From NCBI RefSeq assembly GCF_014295035.1, contig NZ_CP060404.1, positions 3,374,501 through 3,438,500 on the forward strand: a stretch of 64,000 nt of DNA. Direction: 5' to 3'. Of this stretch, positions 27,540 to 35,693 are shown piece by piece. The stretch's first letter is position 1; every line of letters begins with the position of its first letter. The notes beneath the pieces were generated by a model. The model did not search any database and had not been told where the DNA came from. It worked only from the letters and a program-made list of their open reading frames with translations. Source of the DNA: Streptomyces buecherae. Lineage in GTDB: Bacteria; Actinomycetota; Actinomycetes; Streptomycetales; Streptomycetaceae. The position numbers were made by a program, and so were the translations under genes.

Positions 27540-29924
27540 ATGTCGGGGGAACAGCCGCCGGTGGGACGAGGCGGTGGTCCGGGGCCGTTCCACGGCCGGG
27601 GGCTGCTCGCCGGCCGCTACCGGCTCGGCGACCACCTCGGCGACGGTGCGCTGGGGACCGTATGGCAGGCCAGCGACGAACTCGTGGGCCGCGAGGTGAC
27701 GGTCAAGCAGCCCCGGCTGCCCGCGGGGCTCCCGGCCGAGCAGCGCGCGGGGGCGTACGAGTTGCTCGGGCGGGCGGCGCGTGCCGCCGCCCGCATCGAG
27801 CACCCCTCCGTCATCACCGTCCACGACGTGCTCACCATCGAGGACCGGCCGTGGCTGGTGATGGAGTTGGTACGCGGTGGCTCGCTCGCGGCCACGCTGC
27901 GCGGCGCCACCCTCGGCGTGCGGCAGGCCGCGCACGTGGGCCTCGCGGTCGCCGGCGCGCTGCGGGCCGCGCACGCCGCGGGCATCGTGCACGGCGACGT
28001 GAAGCCGGGCAACATCCTCTTCGGCCGCGAGCGCCCGGCTGGCACCGGCGCCGCCCCGGGTGCGGGCGACGGTGCCCGGCGGATCGTGCTGTCCGACTTC
28101 GGCATGGTGCACGCGGTGGACCAGCAGCGACGGGCGGCGCTCGGCGACCCGGCCGGCGCGGCGCACCCCGGCACCCCGGCCCCCGGCGCGAGCGCGGCCG
28201 GGCCGGCGGCGGCCCACGGACCGGCCGGCGCGCTGGAGTTCGTCGCCCCCGAGCGGCTGGGCCCCGAGCCCGCGGCGCTGGCGCCGCCGGCGGACCTGTG
28301 GGCGCTGGGTGTCGTGCTGTACGCGGCGGTGGAGGGCGTGCTTCCGTTCCGTCGCGAGACCCCGGCGGAGACGGTGGCGGCGATGCTCGGCGCCGCGCCG
28401 CACCCACCCGTACGAACCGGGCCGCTGACCGAGCTGATCGGGCGGCTGCTGGCACGGGACCCGGCGGCCAGGCCCGGGGCCGAACAGGCCGAGGAGGCGC
28501 TGCGCGCGCTGGCGGCGGCGCCGGACCCGCAGCGGCCACGGCCCGGCAACCAGCCCCGCAAACCCTCGGCGATGGACACCATCCAGCTCCGCGCGCTACG
28601 ACCGGGCGACCCCGCCCCCGACACCGGCGCTGACACCGGTGCCGGCGCCGAGCCAGGACCGCCGGCGCCGTCGCCGGCACAGCCCCAGCGCGCCCCCAGG
28701 TCCGATGACACCCAACAGCTCACCACGCTCGGCAGCCGGTCACGCCCCGCCGACCCGTCCCACCAGCCCGCACGCCCCCACCAGCCCTACCCGCAGGACC
28801 AGCACGGCCAGCACGCTCCGGCCGACCAGGGCGCCGCCCGGCCGCCGGCCGCCGGCCCGGCGGTCCCTCCGTACGGTCAGGCCGGTACGCCGCTGCCGCC
28901 GCACTCCGCCGCGTACGGGACGTCCAGCGGTGCGGGCCAGGCGGCCGGGGCCGGCAGGGCGGGCGGGTTGCCCGGCGCGCTGCCGCCGGCCGTGCCCATG
29001 ACGGCGCAGGCGGCCGGCACGGCCGGCGGTGCGGAGGCCGGCAACACAGCGGGTAAGCGCGGGCCGTGGGGCGGGGTGCGGCCCCGCGTCGCCGTCGGGG
29101 CGTTGGGCGCGCTGGTGCTCGTCGTCGGGGCGGGCGTCTTCCTCCTCACGGGCCCGCTCAGCGACGACGAGGCCGCCCCCGCTCCCCCGACCAGCGCCCC
29201 GCCCAGCACGGCCGCGAGCCCCACCGCCACCCCGACGCCCACGGCCACCCCGACCGACGCCGGGCGCCCTGCGCTGCCCGCCGGCTGGCGGCTGCACCCG
29301 CACCAGCCGCTGACCGCGACGGTGGCCCTGCCCGACGGCTACGCGCTGCGCGACACGACCCGCACGCAGGCCGACTGGGTCGGCGGCGACAAGCGGGCCT
29401 TCACCATCAGCCTCAAGCGCGACGCGAGCCGCGGCGCGACCGCCACCGAGGCGTCCGAGAAGCAGATCACCTGGTACCGCACGATCAAGGACTCGGCGAT
29501 GGAGGGCGTGCGCACCCGCCGGCACAGCATCGACTGGTACGGCCAGCGGGCCCGTTGGATCGAGGTCGACTACCGGGCCCGGGGCAAGCGCGAGCAGCGC
29601 CGCCGCCTGGAACTCTTCGTCCCCGGCGCCGAACAGCGCGTCTACCAACTCCTCATCGACACCACGGCGACCGGGCCACACCGCGCCGAGCAGGACGAGC
29701 TCTTCGCCATCGCCCGCGACCAACTCCGCGTCGACACCGCGCCGGACCCCTCCGCCACCCCGACCACCGACGCCAAACCCGACACCGATGCGGACGTCAC
29801 TCCGAAGCCCGACGCCGATGCGGACGCGGATGTCACACCGAAGCCCGACGCCGAGGCCAAGCCCGACGCGCGGCCCGACGACCGGGAGAGCCCGACCGGG
29901 AAGCCGACGCCCAAGGGCGGCTGA
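27540..29924 (+). CDS. transmembrane Ser/Thr protein kinase with HGD catalytic loop
   Basis: 794 residues. ATG 27540 (MSGEQPP) is chosen for the GGAGGGGAGG just upstream. Kinase motifs: LGDGALGTVW glycine loop, lysine in VTVKQ, HGDVKPGNIL (about 149), SDFGMV (about 184) and FVAPERLGP. The usual Arg before the catalytic Asp is Gly, making it a non-RD kinase; the catalytic Asp, Lys and DFG remain. A long Pro/Ala-rich linker leads to one transmembrane helix (about 517-538, VAVGALGALVLVVGAGVFLL) and an extracellular domain of about 150 residues (LPAGWRLHPHQPL onward), then Asp/Lys/Pro repeats (DADVTPKPDA units). The same kinase-TM-sensor plan is used by the two kinases at 30.5-35.2 kb. It likely corresponds to a member of the S. 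coelicolor SCO4775-4779 kinase cluster. Confidence 0.88.
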   Translation: MSGEQPPVGRGGGPGPFHGRGLLAGRYRLGDHLGDGALGTVWQASDELVGREVTVKQPRLPAGLPAEQRAGAYELLGRAARAAARIEHPSVITVHDVLTIEDRPWLVMELVRGGSLAATLRGATLGVRQAAHVGLAVAGALRAAHAAGIVHGDVKPGNILFGRERPAGTGAAPGAGDGARRIVLSDFGMVHAVDQQRRAALGDPAGAAHPGTPAPGASAAGPAAAHGPAGALEFVAPERLGPEPAALAPPADLWALGVVLYAAVEGVLPFRRETPAETVAAMLGAAPHPPVRTGPLTELIGRLLARDPAARPGAEQAEEALRALAAAPDPQRPRPGNQPRKPSAMDTIQLRALRPGDPAPDTGADTGAGAEPGPPAPSPAQPQRAPRSDDTQQLTTLGSRSRPADPSHQPARPHQPYPQDQHGQHAPADQGAARPPAAGPAVPPYGQAGTPLPPHSAAYGTSSGAGQAAGAGRAGGLPGALPPAVPMTAQAAGTAGGAEAGNTAGKRGPWGGVRPRVAVGALGALVLVVGAGVFLLTGPLSDDEAAPAPPTSAPPSTAASPTATPTPTATPTDAGRPALPAGWRLHPHQPLTATVALPDGYALRDTTRTQADWVGGDKRAFTISLKRDASRGATATEASEKQITWYRTIKDSAMEGVRTRRHSIDWYGQRARWIEVDYRARGKREQRRRLELFVPGAEQRVYQLLIDTTATGPHRAEQDELFAIARDQLRVDTAPDPSATPTTDAKPDTDADVTPKPDADADADVTPKPDAEAKPDARPDDRESPTGKPTPKGG

Positions 29925-30468
29925 GCCCGGACGGCCGACCGTCGCGCCCAGGCGGCCGGCCCGGGGCGAGCGCCCCACCCGTCGCCAAGGTCAGCCCGCC
30001 TCAGCCAGCGGCGCGCGGGTGTGCTCGCCGAGACCGCTGGCGGTGGCCTCGTCCCGTACGCCGACCAGTGCGTTGACGCGCCGGGACGGGTGGCAGCCTC
30101 CCGGGCGGACACCTGCCGGCAGCAACAGCCGCACCCCGCCCCGGCGCTCAACCACCCAGGCCGTCCGGAACCAGCTCGCCGCCGAAGCAGAGGCAGGGGC
30201 AGGGGCAGAAGGCCGCGACCGTGGTCCGTGCCTCGCGCGCCAACCGCTGTGCCTCACCCGAGCCTGGGCCGCACTCCGTTCCGCGTCAGCGCCGTCTGAT
30301 CGGCCGCCCGTTCAGGGGCTCGCCGTCCGTCGTTTCGGGCTCGCCCCGTGCTGCCCGCGCCCGCCCGCCGGCGTTCGCGCCCGCCCGGTGTTCGCGCCAC
30401 CCGCCGGCGTGCGTGCCACCCGGCGGCCCGGGCCAGTCGGCGGCCCCGGGCGGCCGGCGGCTCGGTGT
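29925..30468. other. convergent intergenic region, 544 bp
   Basis: Separates the 3' ends of two kinase genes. It is unusually Pro/Arg-coding in all frames and has no supported gene. Terminators are expected here but no long perfect hairpin was found by eye. Confidence 0.4.
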
Positions 30469-33132
30469 TCAGCGGGTGGCGCGGTAGCTGGCCGCCGCCT
30501 GGTCGAAGTAGCGGTCCACGGCGCCGCGTTCGTCGGCCGGGCCGATGATCTGGAGCACGTGGTACCGGCCACTGATGATCATGGCGAGGTTGCGCACGTA
30601 TACCTGCCGCCCGCTGGTGTCCTTCCACCCGAAGGCGCCCTCGGCCATCGCGGTCTGGCCCACGTCGATCCGGCGCAGCCCGGTGGCCGACGCCCAGTCG
30701 GAGTCGCGGTACGGGGCCAGCTCCGGCTCCAGGTTCTGCTGGTACTTCATGGGGTCGCCGCCGTACTCGGCGGTCTTGTCCCGGCCGGGCACGACGATCA
30801 TCTCGTAGTCGCTGCCGAGGTAGCGGATCTGGCCACGGCCGTTGGGCGGGCGGCGCTTCCAGTCCTCGGCGACGGCGACCTGGAAGCCGTCCGGGTCCTT
30901 GCGCAGCGCGAATCCCTTGGCCAGGGCGGTCGGGTCGGTGGACTGCGGCTGCTGCCCGGTGGGCGCTCCGTCGCCGGACCGCTCGCCGGGGTCGACGCGG
31001 CCGGCCTCCGGGTCGGTGGCCGGCGGGCCGCTGTGCGAGGTGCCGGCGCCACGGTCCGAGCCCTCGCCCTCGTCCGCCTTGGGCATGAACAACATGGCGT
31101 ACAGCACCCCGGCCGCGAGCAGCAGCAGTATCAGCACCAGGAGCAGCCGGCCCAGGTGGCGCGGGGCGCGCGCGCCGGGCGCGCGGGTGTCGCGGAGCGG
31201 GGCGGTGTCGTGCGCCTCCAGGCGCAGGTGATTCTCCTGCCGGGGCGCCGCGTCGTGCGTCTCGTGGTGCTGTCGGGGCACCCGGGGCGGCTTGCCCCGC
31301 TTGTGCCGGTGCCGGCCGTGCAGGGTCGCGGCCTGGCGTCGTCGGCGCACCAGTTCGCCGCGGCGGCGCAGGATCGGCAGCCGCCTGGGGTCGCCGGTGC
31401 CGATCGCCTCGGCGGGCGGCACGGTGACGGTGCGGCTGCCGACGTCGGGCTCGGGCGCCGACCTGATCAGCGAGCGCAGCCAGCCGCGCAACTCCTCGAA
31501 GTCCGGCCGCTCGGTGGGGTCCTGGCGCAGCAGCGACTCGACCACGGGCCGCAGCGCGCCGCACTCCTCGGCGTACGCGGGCGGCTCGGCGCACACCAGG
31601 TGGACCAGCTCGCTCGCGTTGTCCTCGGGATAGGGCGCGTGCCCCTGCACCGCGCGGAACAGGAGTACGCCGACGGCCCACAGGTCGGAGGCCGGGCCGA
31701 CGGGCGGGGCCAGCCGCCAGTTCTCGTGCACCGGGCCGGCCTGCTCGGGGGCCCAGCGCTCGGTGACGGCGCCGACCACGACGATGCGCGCCTGCCGGGC
31801 CCGCTCGGCGGCGAGCGCGGAGTCGGGCCCGCGGTAGCCGTCGCCGCCCCGGGGTGCGGCGGGGGCCACGCGCGCGTCGGCGTCGTCGGCCGGCTCGCTC
31901 GCCTCGGGCGCTTCCGGTTCGGCGCCCTCCTGGTCCTCGTCCCAGTACGGCTCGTCCCGGCCCTCGGCCCACCACTCGTCCTCGACCGCCGCGCCCGGTC
32001 GCGCCCCGGCCGCGCCCGGCGCCACGGCGTGCGCGCCGGCGGCCGGGCCCGCGCCCGGTGTCGTGTCACTCCTGTCGGCGGGCGGGCCCTCGACGGCCTC
32101 GCGCGCGGCGGCCCGCGCCCCGGCGCGGTAGGCGGCGATGGCGCCGGCGCGCGGCGCGCGCGACGGCGTGGCCCGGCCGTACGGGTCGGCTCCGTTCTCG
32201 CCCGGGCCACCGCCGGCTGGCGCGGCGCCGCCCGGCGGGCCCTGGTCCCGGTAGACGGGGCCGGCGGGGCCGCGCCGTACGACCGGGGCCGAGGGCGGCG
32301 GCGTGGCGTTCCGCGTCGGGCCTGTCCCGGGCGGCGGGCCGCCCGGGGCGGCCTCCCGTACCGAGTCGGGGCCGGTGCCGGGGCGGGCCGACGGCACCGC
32401 GCCGGCGTCCACCCGTGGGGCGCCGGCCGCCGGGCGCGCGCCCGGCTCCGCCGCGCGGGCGGGGACCGCGTCGTCCAGCGGCTCGCGCGGGCGGGGGGCG
32501 CGCAGCGCCTCGGGCACCGGGTCGTAGCCGCAGAGCGCCTCCTCCGCCGCGCCCGCCGCCAGCCCGGTGAGCATCGCGCGGCCGTCGTCGCAGACCAGCA
32601 CGGTGCGGGTGGTGATGTTGCGGTGCGTCCAGCCGTGCGCGTGCAGGGCGCGTAGCGCGGTCAGCACGTCGGCGGCGACCTCGGCGGCGCGGTGCGGGGT
32701 GAGCGGGCGCTCGGCGAGCAGCGCGGCAAGCGGCCGGGCCGGCACGTACTCGCTGACGATCCACAGGCTGCCGGCCTCGGCGAAGACGTGGAAGACCTGG
32801 TCGAGTCGGGGGTGGTCGGGCACCTGGGCGGCGGCGGTGGCCGCGTCGATGGCGCGCCGCACGGCCGGGTCGCCGATGCCGTCGAAGTGCGCCGGCCTGC
32901 GCCGCGCGTCGAGACCGCCGCCCGGCCGACCGCCGGCGCCGTACGCCCCGTGGGCCGCGCCCTCGCCGACCACCTCGGCCTCGACGACCTCGGGCAACGG
33001 CACCTGCCTGAGCAGGACTTCCTGGCCGCTGTAGGTGTCGAACGCGCGGGTTTCCACGAACTCGTACTCATCGGCGGGCGGCAGCGGCAGTCGATAGCGG
33101 TCGGCGAGTACCCGACCCGCGTAGTCGTCCAC
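30469..33132 (-). CDS. transmembrane Ser/Thr pseudokinase
   Basis: 887 residues from GTG 33132, with GGGGAGG 6 bases upstream. The kinase fold is recognisable (DRYRLPLPPADEYEFVETRA, IVSEYVPARPLAALLAERPL, FEELRGWLRS), but catalytic positions are lost: the ATP-binding lysine region reads VLLRQV, the catalytic loop is HRNITTRTVLV with Asn in place of Asp (about residue 170), and the DFG site reads TGL. The glycine loop is also absent. A 300-residue Pro/Ala/Asp-rich insertion splits the C-lobe. One transmembrane helix (about 660-683, LLLVLILLLLAAGVLYAML) is followed by an extracellular domain of about 160 residues related in layout to the neighbouring kinases. It lies 228 bp downstream of an active kinase in the same direction. 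A scaffold or allosteric role is plausible. Confidence 0.88.
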   Translation of the reverse strand: MDDYAGRVLADRYRLPLPPADEYEFVETRAFDTYSGQEVLLRQVPLPEVVEAEVVGEGAAHGAYGAGGRPGGGLDARRRPAHFDGIGDPAVRRAIDAATAAAQVPDHPRLDQVFHVFAEAGSLWIVSEYVPARPLAALLAERPLTPHRAAEVAADVLTALRALHAHGWTHRNITTRTVLVCDDGRAMLTGLAAGAAEEALCGYDPVPEALRAPRPREPLDDAVPARAAEPGARPAAGAPRVDAGAVPSARPGTGPDSVREAAPGGPPPGTGPTRNATPPPSAPVVRRGPAGPVYRDQGPPGGAAPAGGGPGENGADPYGRATPSRAPRAGAIAAYRAGARAAAREAVEGPPADRSDTTPGAGPAAGAHAVAPGAAGARPGAAVEDEWWAEGRDEPYWDEDQEGAEPEAPEASEPADDADARVAPAAPRGGDGYRGPDSALAAERARQARIVVVGAVTERWAPEQAGPVHENWRLAPPVGPASDLWAVGVLLFRAVQGHAPYPEDNASELVHLVCAEPPAYAEECGALRPVVESLLRQDPTERPDFEELRGWLRSLIRSAPEPDVGSRTVTVPPAEAIGTGDPRRLPILRRRGELVRRRRQAATLHGRHRHKRGKPPRVPRQHHETHDAAPRQENHLRLEAHDTAPLRDTRAPGARAPRHLGRLLLVLILLLLAAGVLYAMLFMPKADEGEGSDRGAGTSHSGPPATDPEAGRVDPGERSGDGAPTGQQPQSTDPTALAKGFALRKDPDGFQVAVAEDWKRRPPNGRGQIRYLGSDYEMIVVPGRDKTAEYGGDPMKYQQNLEPELAPYRDSDWASATGLRRIDVGQTAMAEGAFGWKDTSGRQVYVRNLAMIISGRYHVLQIIGPADERGAVDRYFDQAAASYRATR

Positions 33133-33297
33133 GACGCCTCCCCAAGCGCGCGATTCGCCCAAGGCTCACCGCGCGTCACCGTTCTACCGGTCTCTAACTC
33201 CGCGCTTGTACAGCTACCCACGACGGCGGGTTCTCACGATACGGGCCCGAGCGGCTTCCTGCCGACCGCTCCACCGACTCCGCTCGTTCGACGGTGG

Positions 33298-33331
33298 CCC
33301 GGCACCGCCCTTGCGCCGCAAGGGCGCCGGG
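33298..33331. terminator. bulged hairpin after active kinase gene
   Basis: CCCGGC plus GCCCTTGC pair with GCAAGGGC plus GCCGGG around a 3-base loop, with a small bulge. It lies about 30 bases downstream of the stop codon at 33361, on the way to the pseudokinase gene, so it may end or attenuate the upstream transcript. Confidence 0.6.
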
Positions 33332-33360
33332 CGCGCTCCCACTCCAGAGCGTACGACCCG

Positions 33361-35241
33361 TCAGCCGCGCGGGGTGAAGGTGCGCAGCGCGGTCTGTCGC
33401 AGCGTCGCGCACTCCTTCTCCGTCCAGGCGTCCTTGGCGCAGGTGATCATGACGGCGTAGCCGCGGTGGGCGTCCACCTTGAAGCCGCGGTTGAGCACCC
33501 GCACCGCCTGGCCGCGCTGCTGGCGCTCGAAGCTCCAGTCGGCGACGGTCGGGTAGCCCTTCCACTGCACGGGACGGATGCCCAGGCTCCGGTAGCCCTT
33601 CATCGTGCGGGAGGCCCCGGGCTCGGCGCCGCGCCACGCCTTGGCGGCGTCGGGCAGCGGCTTGGCGTTGAAGTCGACCTGTACGCGCGGGAATCCGCCG
33701 GAGGCGCTGTAGACCGTGCCGCCGCTGTAGCCCGGGATGGGCCGCTTCTGCCAGCCCTTGGGCAGCGCCATGCCGAAGTGGAACGCGTCGTCGCTCACCC
33801 GCTGGTAGCCGGCCGGAAGCGCGTCGCGCGGCTGCTCGGACTTGCCGTCCCCCTGGTCCTGTCCGTCCTTCCCCTCGCCCTGCCCGGTGGGGTCCTGGGC
33901 GCCGGTGGACGGCGCGTCCGCGTCGCCGTCGCCGGTCGGGTCGGCGTCGGTGGTCGGGTCCTGGCCGCTCGAAGCGGTGGGCTGGGCACCGGACTTGTCG
34001 CCGTCACCGCCGCCGTCCAGGGCGAAGGCGAGCACCGTACCCAGCACGGCGAGCAGGACGACGACCACGACGATGACCAGCGTCCGCTTGGGCACCACGT
34101 CGGTGATCGAGGCGCGCGAACCGCCGGCGGGCCCCGACGCGGCCGGCGCCCCCGGGACGGCGTGCGGCCGGGGCGGGGTCGTCGCGTCCCGGCGCGGTCC
34201 GGGCTGGCCGCCGCTCGCGAGGCCGGTGGCGCCCGCCGCGCGGCCCGCGGGCCGGCCGGCGGCGCCGGGCAGCGTGCCCGCGGCCGGCGCCTGGTGGGCC
34301 GCACCGGGGCGCGGCGGGGTCAACGGGCCGGTCGGCGCGGCGGGCAGCGGCATGGTGCGGGTCGGCTCGACGGCCGACACCGGCCGGTCGATGACGTCGT
34401 CGGGCGCGTTGACCGCGGCCGTCAGCAGCGCCCGCGCGCCGGCGTCGTCCAGCCGGTGCGTCGGGTCCTTGGCCAGCAGGCCGTAGATGACCTCTTCGAG
34501 CATGCCCGCGTTCTTCGGCGGGTCGAGCGGCTCGGTCATCACGGCCGTCAGCGTCGCGATGGCCGTGCTCTTGTCGTACGGCGGGACGCCCTCGACCGCC
34601 GCGTACAGCAGGCCGCCGAGCGACCACAGGTCCGACGGCGGTCCCGGCCGGTGGCCGCGGGCGCGCTCGGGGGCGATGTAGGAGGGCGCGCCGACCAGCA
34701 TGCCGGTCGAGGTCACCGACGGGTCGCCCTCGACCTGCGCGATGCCGAAGTCGGTGAGCACGACCCGGCCGTCGTCGGCGATCAGCACGTTGGACGGCTT
34801 CACGTCGCGGTGCAGGATGCCCTCGCGGTGCGCCGCGCGCAGCACGTCGAGGACGGCGAGGCCGACCTCGGCGGCCCGGCGCGGGGTGAGCGCGCCGTCG
34901 TCGCGTACCACGTCGGCCAGGGAGCGGCCCTCGATCAGCTCCATGACGATCCACGGCCGGTCGTCCTCGTCGACGACGTCGTACACCGTGACCGCGCCGT
35001 TGCTCCGAATCCGGGCGATGGCCTTGGCCTCGCGCAGCGTACGGGTGATCAGGCGGCGCTTCTCGTCCTCGTCCACGCTTGACGGAAAGCGCAGTTCCTT
35101 CACCGCGACGGTGCGGCCCAGCGTCTCGTCACGGGCTCGCCAGACCGTCCCCATGCCGCCCCGGCCCAGGACTTCGCCGAGCCGGTACCGCCCAGCGAGG
35201 AGGCGCCCAGTCGTGCCCTGCGTCTGCTCCGCCTCCGACAT
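33361..35241 (-). CDS. transmembrane Ser/Thr protein kinase (canonical)
   Basis: 626 residues from ATG 35241 (MSEAEQ), which has AGAGGGG upstream. All Hanks motifs are intact: LGRGGMGTVW, lysine in VAVKELRF, HRDVKPSNVL (about 142), TDFGIA (about 163), and YIAPERARG. A Pro/Ala linker, then a transmembrane helix (about 385-407, TLVIVVVVVLLAVLGTVLAFAL), a Thr/Asp/Gly-rich spacer and an extracellular domain of about 140 residues (DDAFHFGMALPKGWQ to LRTFTPRG) with a Cys pair (ITCAKDAWTEKEC). It is the upstream gene of a pair with the pseudokinase. In S. coelicolor the corresponding kinase cluster has been linked to control of MreC and PBP2 and to spore-wall synthesis. Confidence 0.9.
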   Translation of the reverse strand: MSEAEQTQGTTGRLLAGRYRLGEVLGRGGMGTVWRARDETLGRTVAVKELRFPSSVDEDEKRRLITRTLREAKAIARIRSNGAVTVYDVVDEDDRPWIVMELIEGRSLADVVRDDGALTPRRAAEVGLAVLDVLRAAHREGILHRDVKPSNVLIADDGRVVLTDFGIAQVEGDPSVTSTGMLVGAPSYIAPERARGHRPGPPSDLWSLGGLLYAAVEGVPPYDKSTAIATLTAVMTEPLDPPKNAGMLEEVIYGLLAKDPTHRLDDAGARALLTAAVNAPDDVIDRPVSAVEPTRTMPLPAAPTGPLTPPRPGAAHQAPAAGTLPGAAGRPAGRAAGATGLASGGQPGPRRDATTPPRPHAVPGAPAASGPAGGSRASITDVVPKRTLVIVVVVVLLAVLGTVLAFALDGGGDGDKSGAQPTASSGQDPTTDADPTGDGDADAPSTGAQDPTGQGEGKDGQDQGDGKSEQPRDALPAGYQRVSDDAFHFGMALPKGWQKRPIPGYSGGTVYSASGGFPRVQVDFNAKPLPDAAKAWRGAEPGASRTMKGYRSLGIRPVQWKGYPTVADWSFERQQRGQAVRVLNRGFKVDAHRGYAVMITCAKDAWTEKECATLRQTALRTFTPRG

Positions 35242-35678
35242 GCGTCCCCTCTGCAATCAACCCACCCTGGCAGAGCGTCCATTGTCTCTCATCCACGAAC
35301 GGGCGGAAGTACCGGCCCAGCGCGCGCGTGGGCGCGCCCCGGTCACGACACGGGGCGACGGGGTGTCGCGCGAGGCGGGCGGGGGGCCAATCATTTCCCG
35401 CCACTCCTGGTTGAGCAGGGACGTTCGACGCGGCCCCAGCGGCGCGCCGCGCCCGCTGTTCCCTCGTCATTCCGTAGATATTCGGCCAAGGTTCGGCCGG
35501 ACGTGGCCTCATCGGCCGCCCGTACGGAGGGCCGGCGCGCGGCCGGGCGCCCTCCGTACGGTCCGAGCGCCCGCGCGGGCCCGGGGCCGCCGGGGCGCTA
35601 GGCGCGGGCGGTCACAGCGGCTGGATGGACTGCGGGGCGCGGCGCGGCCGGCGCCGCCGGGGCGTCGGGCGCCGGCGG
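35242..35678. other. intergenic region between glpD and the kinase gene
   Basis: 437 bp, both flanking genes leftward. It holds a hairpin and a duplicated copy of the glpD 3' end on its right side (separate entries), and should hold the kinase promoter on its left. No gene is supported. Confidence 0.5.
35520..35561. terminator. terminator-like hairpin downstream of glpD
   Basis: A perfect 13-bp stem (35520-35532 CCGTACGGAGGGC with 35549-35561) with a 16-base loop lies about 118 bases beyond the glpD stop codon and well before the next leftward gene. Confidence 0.7.
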
Positions 35679-35693
35679 TCACAGCGGCTGGAT
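35586..35693. repeat. 41-bp direct repeat duplicating the 3' end of glpD
   Basis: 35653-35693, which includes the last glpD codons and its stop, recurs at 35586-35626 with about five mismatches (67-bp period). The shared core GGCGGTCACAGCGGCTGGAT is identical. The outer copy has no coding role. Confidence 0.75.

Noticed and set aside
29991..30299. Short frames on both strands between the convergent kinase genes
   Set aside because: Low-complexity Arg/Pro/Ala products without a ribosome binding site.
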